Of a stretch of 64,000 nucleotides of DNA, positions 26,463 to 34,837 are shown piece by piece (the stretch's first letter is position 1; every line of letters begins with the position of its first letter). A model generated the notes under the pieces. That model ran no database searches. It had not been told where the DNA came from and saw nothing but the letters and a program-made list of their open reading frames with translations. This DNA is from Cyanobacteria bacterium FACHB-63. GTDB taxonomy: Bacteria > Cyanobacteriota > Cyanobacteriia > Leptolyngbyales > Leptolyngbyaceae. The stretch covers positions 62,001 to 126,000 of the forward strand of contig JACJNX010000075.1 of assembly GCA_014695255.1 (NCBI GenBank), read 5' to 3'. The translations under genes were made by a program, and so were the position numbers.

Positions 26463-26666
26463 AAGCTCTACGGTTTGTGTTGCGAATTTGCAAGAGTCTT
26501 GTTTGAACAGTTATTGTCGCAAGCTATTGCTGCCGCCCTATCAAACAGCAACAAGATGGATGTAGCAGGAGGACAGTGATGCTCGAAATATCAGTTGCAT
26601 GAAATCAGAGATTGTTGCGACAGGACAAATCGAATTGGTATAACATCTACAACGGCGGCTAAGGTG

Positions 26667-27548
26667 CTAATTTGTCGGACTGAAACAGGTTTCTTCCTTG
26701 CGGGTTAAACAAAGCTGGTTCTGACCCAGATCAGTTTTCAATCTGACCTGATAGGTTTCGCTTTCCGCAGGCACCGCTTTCGTATAGTTGTTTGATCTGT
26801 CGCACGAAAAGTCACGAGTAAAGGTTCCTGGAGACCAGTTAATCGTCATCGTACTGCCGCTCAACCTGACTTTTCCTTTTCGCGACTGGAAGATTTGTTG
26901 ACTACAGCCACCGCTCATCACGTTCATAATCCCCGTGTACTCAACCGTTCCATTCGGCTGAAATTGGTACGTAAACCGTGAGCCATTTGCACCGACAAAG
27001 GCGCCGCCCTGAGCGTAAGTGCTGCTTCCAGTCCGAGCCCAAGCCCATTTCCCGACGATCGATGAAATGCCCCTAACGCCGCTCGATGAATCACTGAAAT
27101 TGCTTGCAGTATCTTTGGAATTTGCAGCTTCATAAACAGACAAGAGAAGTCTAGCTTCCGCATCATTGGGTAACTTTCGCAATTGCTCAACAAATCCTTT
27201 GTTAAATCCCTGCCGAATTCGGCTTTGTTCTGCTTCAGGTTTCGCAATGGCTTGTTTATAGTTGTTGATGACATCAGCAATGCCTCTCTTAGTCGCTGCT
27301 GGGTCATTGTTAAACTCATTTGATTTTATTGAGTAATATTGATTGCGCTGTTCAGGCGTGAATTGTGCTCCAAATGCCCATTCAAAAAAAGCAATGACTT
27401 GATCAACGTCTGAGCGACTAAGAGCGTTGTTCTGAGCCATTAAGAAAACTTTAGATTCAGCAGCGTGGGCAGCGATGTTGTTTGCTGCTCCGTTGGTCAA
27501 AGCGACCGATAAAACGAACAGAGAAAAGAATTTGAATTTGCTCATCAT
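26667..27548 (-). CDS. Secreted protein of unknown function
   Basis: A 293-residue protein with a clear Sec signal peptide (MMSKFKFFSLFVLSVALTNG, cleavage likely after AAHA at about residue 29). Residues 40-125 are helical (SRSDVDQVIAFFEWAFG, PAATKRGIADVINNYKQA). After a Ser-rich linker, the C-terminal 130 residues form a beta-rich domain beginning SIVGKWAWARTGSS and containing four Cys (GGCSQQIF, FSCDRSN, QLCLTRKEETCF), which resembles small lipocalin-like or stress-domain barrels. No enzyme motif is seen. The start is one of two adjacent ATGs; a GTG further upstream would spoil the signal peptide. A TTCTCCCCGAT box lies 70-91 bases upstream. Confidence 0.8.
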   Translation of the reverse strand: MMSKFKFFSLFVLSVALTNGAANNIAAHAAESKVFLMAQNNALSRSDVDQVIAFFEWAFGAQFTPEQRNQYYSIKSNEFNNDPAATKRGIADVINNYKQAIAKPEAEQSRIRQGFNKGFVEQLRKLPNDAEARLLLSVYEAANSKDTASNFSDSSSGVRGISSIVGKWAWARTGSSTYAQGGAFVGANGSRFTYQFQPNGTVEYTGIMNVMSGGCSQQIFQSRKGKVRLSGSTMTINWSPGTFTRDFSCDRSNNYTKAVPAESETYQVRLKTDLGQNQLCLTRKEETCFSPTN

Positions 27549-27594
27549 TTTGAATGACACTGGTGACGGATAGAAATCGGATGTGCATTTCCGA

Positions 27595-27615
27595 ACTGAT
27601 TTGAATTAAATCAGT
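27595..27615. promoter_or_regulatory. Palindrome ACTGATTT-N5-AAATCAGT
   Basis: A perfect 8-bp inverted repeat with a 5-base AT-rich spacer, about 47-67 bases upstream of the secreted-protein start on the minus strand and adjacent to the TTCTCCCCGAT box. It has the form of a dimeric repressor or activator operator. No T-run follows, so a terminator is less likely. Confidence 0.4.
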
Positions 27616-27617
27616 AA

Positions 27618-27639
27618 ATCGGGGAGAACTGGAGGAACG
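27618..27639 (-). promoter_or_regulatory. Shared upstream box, site C
   Basis: Minus-strand reading contains TTCTCCCCGAT, identical over 11 bases to sites A (34705-34726) and B (36327-36348), preceded by a weaker TCCTCC half. It lies 70-91 bases upstream of the secreted-protein start, almost the same distance as site A from its gene. Direct-repeat halves about 11 bases apart are the pattern used by OmpR/PhoB-type regulators. Confidence 0.4.
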
Positions 27640-27733
27640 ATCGAAGAAGATTTGTTGCATTCTGTAATGTATCTACAAGACGCAGAGCGAACTATCCTAC
27701 AATTTTCAGCATATTTGTCGATGGAATTGCTGG

Positions 27734-27952
27734 ATGCGGGTTTTAGGGGTTGAAGATGATCGAGCGATCGCAGCTTTGGTCGCTCAATCGCTCAAGGAAC
27801 ATCACTATGCAGTAGACATAGATGAAGATGGCGCGATCGACTGGGAGTCGGCTGAAAGTGCCGCCTATGACTTGCATTTGCGATGGTTCAATACCCAACG
27901 GATGGATTTACCGTACAGTCGTTATGTGGCTTCTTTCTGTTTAGAAGATTAG
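27734..27952 (+). pseudogene. Truncated OmpR-type response regulator
   Basis: The first 45 or so residues (MRVLGVEDDRAIAALVAQSL, then KEHHYAVDIDEDG and ESAAYDL) are an unmistakable receiver-domain N-terminus of the RppA/OmpR type, with the acidic EDD cluster. Right after YDL, where the strand carrying the phosphoacceptor Asp (LLLDVMLP in intact relatives) should follow, the sequence turns into HLRWFNTQRMDLPYS and stops after 72 residues. The phosphoacceptor, the rest of the receiver and the DNA-binding domain are missing. It ends five bases before the large hybrid kinase, so it is probably the remnant of a cognate regulator gene. A functional mini-protein is possible but unlikely. Confidence 0.7.
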
Positions 27953-27956
27953 ACTC

Positions 27957-30900
27957 ATGAGTAATCCATCTAATTCAGCTCTGCAACTCCAACCCGAAGA
28001 TTTGATTACCGTTTTAGAATCAGCCGTTGATCCGATTGGAATTGCCGACGCTGAGGGAAGAACCCTTTATGTCAATCCAGCTGCCCGACGAGTGCATGGA
28101 TTTAGAGAAGACGAAGACCTGTTCCAAAAAAGTGTCTTAGACTATCATCCACCCGATGCCGCTAGAGTTTTGATCGAAGAAGCGCTTCCGATCGCTTTGC
28201 AGCACGGCATCTGGATAGGCGAAACGCGCTTGCTCACAGCAGATGGACGAGAGATTCCCACCTCTCAAGTGATCATGACGCACAAAAATCCAGATGGATC
28301 GTTGAAATTTGTCTCCTCAATGACGCGAGACATCACTCAGCAAAAAGCGATCGAAGAACAACTTCGACGCAGTAATGCACTCCTGAAAGCTCAGCAAGAA
28401 GCGTCGATCGATGGCATTTTAGTGGCAGATGAACATCGCAATATTGTGGATTACAATCAGAAATTCTGCGAGATATGGCGACTGCCGCGAATTCTACCTC
28501 CTGGGAACTCGCTCCAGATTGCAGAAATGGTTGCAGATCAAGTTGAAGATCCAGAAGCCTTTTTAGCAAACATCGAAGCGCTTTATCAGAATTTAGATGA
28601 GGTGCTTCACGATGAGATTTTGCTGAAAGATGGGCGAACGATCGAACGCCACAGTAAAGCAGTGAAGTCTTCAACGGGTGAATATTATGGGCACATCTCG
28701 TTTTTTCGGGACATCACCGAGCGAAAGACGGCTGAAGCAGCGCTTCGCCGCAGTGAGGGACGTTATCGTGCGTTTGTTACGGCAACGGCGCAAGCGGTTT
28801 GGATAACGAATGCTCAGGGAGAAGTGATTGAAGATATTCCGCGTTGGTGCGCGCTCACCGGACGCACTGAAGCCAGCGCAAAAGGGTGGGGATGGTTAGA
28901 GAGCATTCATCCCGACGATCGCGCTCCTACCGCACAGGTTTGGCTAGAGGCAGTTAACTCTGGAAAAACCTATGAAGTTGAGCAACGGGTACAAGTAGCA
29001 TCCGGCGAATATCGATTGTTTACAGTGCGAGGTGTCCCAATTTTTGATGCTGATGGCAACATTCGAGAATGGATTGGAACGCAAACTGACATCACAGAAC
29101 GAAAACAAGCCGAAGAAGCTTTGCTGCGTCAAAACACACTGCTGAAAACCCAACAAGATGCCTTGCGTCGCAGTGAGCTAAAATACCGCAATCTATTTGA
29201 AGCCGCTCAAGTTGGCATCTATCGAATTCGCGTAGAAGATGGGCTAATTTTAGAAGCAAACCCGTATGCGATCGCGTCGCTCGGCTACGATTGCGCCGAT
29301 GACGTGGTGGGTAAGAAATACACGATCGATTTCTATGCAGATCTCGCCGATCGAACCGCCATTTTGAATGAAATTCAAAAACATGGCAAAGTCACTAACT
29401 ATGAAATGCAGTTTCGTCATCGCGACGGATCATTTCGCTGGGGAATGTTTACGTTGTCGATCAATGCCGCAGAAAATGTTTTAGAGGCAGTCTTTGCCGA
29501 TATTACACCCCGCAAACAAACCGAAGAAGCGCTACGACGGAGTGAACTGAAATATCGTCATTTGTTCGAGAATTCTCAAGTTGGAATTGGACGCACCCGC
29601 ATCGAAGATGGTCTATTTCTCGATGCCAATCAGCGCTGCGCGGATATTCTGCGGCTTGAATCGGCAAACGACTTGATTGGTAAACGATACACCAGTGAAT
29701 TTCAGGCTAACCCGCAGGCACGACAAATCATGTTAGATGCCCTTCAGCAAGTTGGAGAAGTGCGCGATTTAGAAACGCAATTGCTGCGGGCAGATGGTTC
29801 TACAGGTTGGGGTTTGTTTTCGCTGCGTCCCAGTTTAGACGAAGACTGCTTTGAGTTTGTGATAGTGGATATTAGCGATCGCAAAGCTACCGAAGGATTG
29901 CTACAACGCCGCGCTGAGCTTGATAACTTACTCAGTCAAATCTCGCGACAGTTCATTGACCAAGATGCAGAAACCGCAATTCAAGAAGCTTTAGAATTGA
30001 TTACTCGCCATATTGGGGCAGAGCGCGGTTGTATTTTCGAGTACCGTAACGATCGCATTGAATGTCAATTGCTGTACGAATGGTGTGGTGAAAATATTGC
30101 TCCCTTAACTTCTGAAGCCAGAGGGTCGAGTGTTGCTGATTTTCCGGTGTTACATCAGCAGATTCTTGCGGGAGAAGCTTTATACACGACCAATATCGCG
30201 ATGATTCCTGATTGCCCAGAGCGGCAGTTATTTACTCAACAGTCGATTCAATCTTTAATGGCAGTGCCGATGGTTTATCGGGGGAACGTAACGGGCTTTA
30301 TGGGAGTGGACACGACTTATTTTCAGAAAGCGTGGAGTCAAGAGGATATTCGGAGTCTCAAACTGGCTGGGGAACTGATTGCGATCGGACGAGCCAGATA
30401 CAAAGCAGAAGCCGATTTACGCATTGCCAAAGATGCGGCTGAAGCAGCAAACCTGGCAAAGAGTACATTTCTTGCCAACATGAGCCATGAACTAAGAACC
30501 CCATTAAACGCCATTCTCGGATTTGCTCAATTAATGGAACGCGATGCTGCGCTTTCCGATCGACAACGCAATTCGCTTGCCATTATTAATCGCAGTGGTG
30601 AACACTTGCTGAATCTGATTAACGATGTGTTGGAGATGTCAAAGATTGAAGCTGGACGAACGACTTTGAACGTGGTTTTCTTTGATTTGCATCATCTTTT
30701 GCATACGCTACAGGAAATGTTTCTCATGCGGGCAAAAACAAAGCAGCTCGCGTTGAATTTTACGATCACGCCCGATTTTCCCCAATACATCCAAACCGAC
30801 GAAAACAAGCTGCGCCAAGTGTTGATCAATTTGCTTAGCAATGCGATCAAATTTACTGAGACTGGCAGCATTACGCTAGAAGCATCGGTGCAATCAGAAA

Positions 30901-31817
30901 CAATGCTGCAATTCAAAGTTCAAGATACAGGACAGGGAATTGCCCCCGAAGAATTCGATCAGCTATTTCGCCCATTTATTCAAACGAGTAGCGGTTCCTA
31001 TTTGCGAGAAGGGACTGGGCTTGGACTCACAATTAGTCGGCGATTTGTGCGATTAATGGGGGGTGATATTCGGGTTGAATCGACCGTGGGACAAGGATCA
31101 ACGTTTTCCTTTGAGATTCAAACTGCAACGGCGAATCCTATAGAAGTAGCACCAATGTTGAATTCAAAACGAGTGCTGCAACTCACACCCTATCAAGCGA
31201 ACTGTCGCATTTTAGTCGTAGACGATCGTCCTGAAAATCGAGAGTTCGTTGAGCAATTGCTAACAATGGTGGGATTTGAAACGCGATCAGCAATTAATGG
31301 AAAAGATGCGATCTCACAATGGCAGCAATGGCAGCCGCACTTAATTTTGATGGATATGCGAATGCCTGTAATGGATGGCTATGAAGCAACTCGACAAATT
31401 CGAGCGCTGGAATCGGCACAAACTCGATCGAAGATTTTGGCATTAACGGCGAGTGCTTTTGAAGAGCAACGCGCTTCGATCCTAGCTGCTGGCTGTGATG
31501 ATTTTTTAGCAAAACCATTTCGAGAAGCTCACTTATTTGAGAAATTAGCTGAGCATCTTGGCGTGAACTATCTCTACGAAGAAGAGACAACACCCTCGCT
31601 TGAAACATCGCTTGAGTTAACGCGCGAGATGCTTTATACCATGCCACCTGCTTGGGTTGCTGAACTTCACCAAGCCTCGCTTGCTGTCGATGCTGACCGA
31701 ATCTTGCAATTGATTCAACAAATTCCAAAGACTGAGCAGCGAATCGCGATCGCATTAACCGAGCTAGTTCAACAGTTTTGTTTTGATGAAATTACCGAGC
31801 TTTCGCAGAAATTGTAG
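27957..31817 (+). CDS. Large hybrid sensor histidine kinase (5 PAS, GAF, HisKA, HATPase, REC)
   Basis: A 1286-residue cytoplasmic kinase without membrane helices. Five PAS/PAC units are recognisable, ending in MTRDITQQK (about 125), FFRDITERK (about 255), QTDITERKQ (about 380), FADITPRKQ (about 520) and IVDISDRKA (about 645). A GAF domain follows (about 660-810). The phosphoacceptor is His844 in NMSHELRTPLNAILGF; the ATPase domain has LLSNAIKFTETG, DTGQGIA and GTGLGLTI. A receiver from about 1080 (ILVVDDRPENREF) has its Asp at 1133 (LILMDMRMPVMDG) and Lys in LAKPF. About 85 C-terminal residues add a helical extension that may be a degenerate Hpt-like module. The signal is unknown; PAS/GAF count suggests multiple inputs, possibly redox or light. 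Confidence 0.94.
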   Translation: MSNPSNSALQLQPEDLITVLESAVDPIGIADAEGRTLYVNPAARRVHGFREDEDLFQKSVLDYHPPDAARVLIEEALPIALQHGIWIGETRLLTADGREIPTSQVIMTHKNPDGSLKFVSSMTRDITQQKAIEEQLRRSNALLKAQQEASIDGILVADEHRNIVDYNQKFCEIWRLPRILPPGNSLQIAEMVADQVEDPEAFLANIEALYQNLDEVLHDEILLKDGRTIERHSKAVKSSTGEYYGHISFFRDITERKTAEAALRRSEGRYRAFVTATAQAVWITNAQGEVIEDIPRWCALTGRTEASAKGWGWLESIHPDDRAPTAQVWLEAVNSGKTYEVEQRVQVASGEYRLFTVRGVPIFDADGNIREWIGTQTDITERKQAEEALLRQNTLLKTQQDALRRSELKYRNLFEAAQVGIYRIRVEDGLILEANPYAIASLGYDCADDVVGKKYTIDFYADLADRTAILNEIQKHGKVTNYEMQFRHRDGSFRWGMFTLSINAAENVLEAVFADITPRKQTEEALRRSELKYRHLFENSQVGIGRTRIEDGLFLDANQRCADILRLESANDLIGKRYTSEFQANPQARQIMLDALQQVGEVRDLETQLLRADGSTGWGLFSLRPSLDEDCFEFVIVDISDRKATEGLLQRRAELDNLLSQISRQFIDQDAETAIQEALELITRHIGAERGCIFEYRNDRIECQLLYEWCGENIAPLTSEARGSSVADFPVLHQQILAGEALYTTNIAMIPDCPERQLFTQQSIQSLMAVPMVYRGNVTGFMGVDTTYFQKAWSQEDIRSLKLAGELIAIGRARYKAEADLRIAKDAAEAANLAKSTFLANMSHELRTPLNAILGFAQLMERDAALSDRQRNSLAIINRSGEHLLNLINDVLEMSKIEAGRTTLNVVFFDLHHLLHTLQEMFLMRAKTKQLALNFTITPDFPQYIQTDENKLRQVLINLLSNAIKFTETGSITLEASVQSETMLQFKVQDTGQGIAPEEFDQLFRPFIQTSSGSYLREGTGLGLTISRRFVRLMGGDIRVESTVGQGSTFSFEIQTATANPIEVAPMLNSKRVLQLTPYQANCRILVVDDRPENREFVEQLLTMVGFETRSAINGKDAISQWQQWQPHLILMDMRMPVMDGYEATRQIRALESAQTRSKILALTASAFEEQRASILAAGCDDFLAKPFREAHLFEKLAEHLGVNYLYEEETTPSLETSLELTREMLYTMPPAWVAELHQASLAVDADRILQLIQQIPKTEQRIAIALTELVQQFCFDEITELSQKL

Positions 31818-31838
31818 AGAGTGTGCTTCTATCAAGCT

Positions 31839-33119
31839 CTACCTGAGCCACGTGAACGATCGGACAATCTGAAGCGCTTGATTTGGAGTAATCGTGTTCC
31901 GACACTGAGTGGATGTCTTATTGTAGTAAGACTGCCGAACAATGTCGGCTCCACTAATCCGATAGAACGGACTTATTCCTGCCCAATCGGTGAGTAAATT
32001 TGGCTGTGGCGAGTCGAGCTGCTGTGCTGATGGCGTTTTGAATTCGCCGTTTTGTTGACCAAATAGCAGCGAGGTTTCTCCCAATAACTCGGTCTTGACT
32101 TTCACTTCATACTCGGACGGAACACCACCTACCCCGCCGCCTGTCGCTTCGATCGCAAAGCAACGATCTTGTTGGGCATTGCGATAAACAATGCCATATT
32201 GTGGGCCAAACCGACAAACGCCTTTGTCTGATCGAGGTGCATTGGCAGGACAAGGTTTGACATCAACTTTGCTGACCGTATAGCCCGCTGGAACAGAGGC
32301 TGGAATCGCGATCGCAATTCCCAAAGCTTTGAGTCTAGCTTGCTGAGACGAACTCAAGCCACCTTGAGCCGATGGAGCCTCACCCAGCACAATCCCAACA
32401 TTAGGAGAAAGCTTATCTGACACGATCGCACTTCCGCTAACTATTGTTCCCGGTGTCACTTCTGGAGCCGTTGAAGGATTGCTCGGATAAGTGGAACCCT
32501 CAAACTTTAAGATGTGGTAGCTTGGCTTCGCACCTCCACCTGCAACATATAGAACGATATCTCGCCAGCCGTTTGTTCTCGTGTTGCTAATGACGATCGG
32601 ATTATTGACAAGCGTATGTCGCGAAACAGTTCTGTAGCCGTTTCCGGTTGCTTGCAAAATCAGCATGGGACAGCCACCAGAGCCACAATCAGAAGTAATG
32701 TATACCACAACTTCAGATCGTCTATCGCCATCTAAATCAATGTTGTTATACAGATAGCGAATTTCTCCAGTTGGAAACTCTCGACGGATTGCTGCATTGA
32801 TTCCCTCGCCGGATCGCGTTTCAGACCGTTGATAGGTCAAGGCGCGAAAGCGAATTCCATTCACATTCGGGAGCGGTTCGATCGACTGATCCGAACCTTC
32901 AACCTCTATAGTCCGGTTGTCCTCATTAAATACGGCTTGATCTGGGTTCTGAGCAGCTTCTACAGAAGGATTACTACTCTCGACTGGTAAAGTTTGAGCC
33001 GATCGATCAGCAGAACGGTTATCTTTAGAAAGTTTTGCTGAAACAGTAGAATTTTGACAGGCACTAATGCCTAAACCAAGTGCAACGCTGAATGAGAGAA
33101 GAGCGTGATACAGTTTCAT
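31839..33119 (-). CDS. Putative lipoprotein of unknown function
   Basis: A 426-residue protein with a signal peptide and lipobox (LGLGISACQ, lipidated Cys at about 21), so it should be anchored to a membrane on the periplasmic or outer side. A low-complexity Ser/Asn/Gln-rich linker (22-75) precedes a region with an FG-GAP/VCBS-like Ca-binding motif, NNIDLDGDRRSEVVVYI, and the paired Cys of SDCGSGGCPML. The C-terminal third has several Cys (PCPANAPRSDKGVCRFG, QDRCFAIEA) and ends in a compact domain. No enzyme family was recognised. It lies 18 bases downstream of the methyltransferase gene on the same strand and so may be the third gene of a VOC-methyltransferase-lipoprotein operon. Confidence 0.8.
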   Translation of the reverse strand: MKLYHALLSFSVALGLGISACQNSTVSAKLSKDNRSADRSAQTLPVESSNPSVEAAQNPDQAVFNEDNRTIEVEGSDQSIEPLPNVNGIRFRALTYQRSETRSGEGINAAIRREFPTGEIRYLYNNIDLDGDRRSEVVVYITSDCGSGGCPMLILQATGNGYRTVSRHTLVNNPIVISNTRTNGWRDIVLYVAGGGAKPSYHILKFEGSTYPSNPSTAPEVTPGTIVSGSAIVSDKLSPNVGIVLGEAPSAQGGLSSSQQARLKALGIAIAIPASVPAGYTVSKVDVKPCPANAPRSDKGVCRFGPQYGIVYRNAQQDRCFAIEATGGGVGGVPSEYEVKVKTELLGETSLLFGQQNGEFKTPSAQQLDSPQPNLLTDWAGISPFYRISGADIVRQSYYNKTSTQCRNTITPNQALQIVRSFTWLR

Positions 33120-33137
33120 CGCAAGGTTGAGGAGTGA

Positions 33138-34142
33138 TTAAAGTTTTACAGCTTCAATAATGCTAAGCATTGAGGATGTCGGAATCACTTGCGTCAGTTC
33201 AAACCCGTTGGATCGTAAGAGCGATCGATACTCTGCTTCAGTCCGTTCCCGTCCACCTGTCATCAACAACATGATCACGTCAATGAACTTCGCTGGTGAG
33301 GGTTCATTGTCGGGTGGAAGGATGCTTTCAACCAGCAGCAGTTTGCCGTGACTCGGCATTGCTCGATGACAATTTTTCAAAATGATCGAGGACTTTTGAT
33401 CATCCCAATCGTGAATAATCCATCGCATCATATAAGCATCACCACCCGTGGGCACAGATTCAAAGAAGTTTCCAGCAACAGGTTGAATAGCCTTGTCTAC
33501 ACTAACATTGGCAATGATTTCGGGTAGATCGAACAGAATGCCTTTAAGATGAGGATTCGCTTGCAGAATCGTAGAAATTAAGCTGCCTTGCGCTCCGCCG
33601 ATATCAACGATCGTATTAAACTGAGAAAAGTCATAGCCTGCAACAACCGCTTGTGCGATCGCAGTCCCCATACTCGACATCGACTGCGAGAAGATTTGTC
33701 CATCTTCGGGATGTTGAGCAAAGTGCTGCCAAATCGGTATTCCAGCAGCATGATCAAAGGCAATCTCACCGGTTTTCAGGCTGTGTAGTCCATTGCTCCA
33801 GCCTAAAGAATGGTCATATCCCATCTGCGCCATGACTGCATACCGCATTGAACCAGGGCTATCACTTTGAAGTGTTGCAGCCAACGGAGTCAGCGCAAAA
33901 CATTGATCTGATACTTCGGTAAAGACACCCACACTGGCTAAAGCTCTCAGCAGACGGTATAGCGATCCCGCATCAGTATTCGTCTCGGCGGCAAGTTGAG
34001 CGATCGTTTTCGGCTGATCGTCAAACAAATCGGCAACTCCTAATTTCGCAGCGAGATACAGCGATCGCGCAAGCCAAAAGCCACTGATCAGATTCAGCAT
34101 TGTTTCTTGCGGAGTAACTTCGATTTTTTCCATCGTCAACAT
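33138..34142 (-). CDS. SAM-dependent O-methyltransferase (COMT/hydroxyneurosporene type)
   Basis: A 334-residue methyltransferase of the Methyltransf_2 class. The N-terminal dimerisation/winged-helix domain (GFWLARSLYLAAKLGVADLF, about 18-40, and LYRLLRALASVGVF, about 60-73) is followed by the SAM domain: motif I is TIVDIGGAQGSL (about 182), then ILFDLPEII, MMRWIIHDWDD (about 245) and LLLVESILPP. The WIIHDWDD stretch includes the His typical of catalytic bases in plant COMT-type enzymes. The substrate is probably a small hydroxylated aromatic or polyketide-like compound but cannot be specified. The start ATG at 34142 follows a GGAG/AAGGA region; a GTG at 34154 is an alternative. The gene is 24 bases downstream of a VOC-type gene. 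Confidence 0.9.
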   Translation of the reverse strand: MLTMEKIEVTPQETMLNLISGFWLARSLYLAAKLGVADLFDDQPKTIAQLAAETNTDAGSLYRLLRALASVGVFTEVSDQCFALTPLAATLQSDSPGSMRYAVMAQMGYDHSLGWSNGLHSLKTGEIAFDHAAGIPIWQHFAQHPEDGQIFSQSMSSMGTAIAQAVVAGYDFSQFNTIVDIGGAQGSLISTILQANPHLKGILFDLPEIIANVSVDKAIQPVAGNFFESVPTGGDAYMMRWIIHDWDDQKSSIILKNCHRAMPSHGKLLLVESILPPDNEPSPAKFIDVIMLLMTGGRERTEAEYRSLLRSNGFELTQVIPTSSMLSIIEAVKL

Positions 34143-34166
34143 GATTCCTTTCACTCCAAATAATGT

Positions 34167-34637
34167 TTAAGCTTCAACGAGTTCGGCAGCAGCTTGATTG
34201 AAAAATGCTTCATAGTTCGCAGTAAACTGCAAATAGTCCTTCGCCAGTTCAGGAGTAAGCAATTCGAGCATCCATTGATTCTCTACCCAAAACTCGATGA
34301 CTCTGAAGGGACCACGATCGCAAAGTCTCACAAGCCATCCTTCACGATTTGCAATTTGTCTGATCTGTTCTAAAGAACTGGGAACTGAAATCGCCGCATG
34401 AATCGAAGTAAAGGTTTGAGCAATATGTCCAGAAGAAAATTCAGCTTCTTCTAACCCCGGAGTCAATTGAGTATCTGCCGGATAAAGTTCAATTCCAGTT
34501 CCATACTCATCTTCAACGATCACCATATAACTTCCTGGATGCGGCGGAAAAGGAAAACAACGACCTTGTAACACTTCTGCAAGAACATTTCCAACGTGTA
34601 ACGGCTGATTCACAGCGATCGAAATATGATGCAACAT
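34167..34637 (-). CDS. VOC/glyoxalase-like protein
   Basis: A 156-residue soluble protein starting MLHHISIAVNQPLHVGNVL, the typical opening of vicinal-oxygen-chelate (glyoxalase/dioxygenase-like) proteins, in which the first His would be a metal ligand. The second beta-alpha-beta-beta-beta half includes AQTFTSIHAAISVPSSLEQI and RVIEFWVENQWMLELLTP, where the Glu near the end could complete the metal site. The ATG at 34637 has AGAGG six bases upstream; a longer in-frame reading from 34691 has no support. It is followed by an O-methyltransferase gene on the same strand, suggesting a small metabolic operon. The reaction is unknown. Site A lies 68-89 bases upstream of the start. Confidence 0.78.
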   Translation of the reverse strand: MLHHISIAVNQPLHVGNVLAEVLQGRCFPFPPHPGSYMVIVEDEYGTGIELYPADTQLTPGLEEAEFSSGHIAQTFTSIHAAISVPSSLEQIRQIANREGWLVRLCDRGPFRVIEFWVENQWMLELLTPELAKDYLQFTANYEAFFNQAAAELVEA

Positions 34638-34704
34638 AGTAACCTCTAAGAAAGTTCTGAATCCATCAGCCTTAGTTTGCTGATGTCCCACACTGTAAGC
34701 AACG

Positions 34705-34726
34705 ATCGGGGAGAAGCCGGGGAGAT
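34705..34726 (-). promoter_or_regulatory. Shared upstream box, site A
   Basis: On the minus strand the site is two near-identical 11-base units (TCTCCCCGGCT then TCTCCCCGATC), followed by TTGCT. It is 20/22 identical to site B (36327-36348) including the spacing. It lies 68-89 bases upstream of the VOC gene start and also between that gene and the divergent kinase gene, so it could act on either or both. Confidence 0.45.
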
Positions 34727-34837
34727 GCTCACAAGCTTTGTAACAACATCGAGGAAAAATTTAATTTTGCTGAAACTCCTTTGGCTACTCGCGATCTCGT
34801 CATAAGATCTGGTGAACGTTCCACTGACGGTTTTGTA

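Noticed and set aside
26463-26666. Intergenic stretch after the TgpA-type gene with a GGAGG followed by ATG at about 26580
   Set aside because: The frame closes after seven codons; no RNA structure or repeat was recognised.
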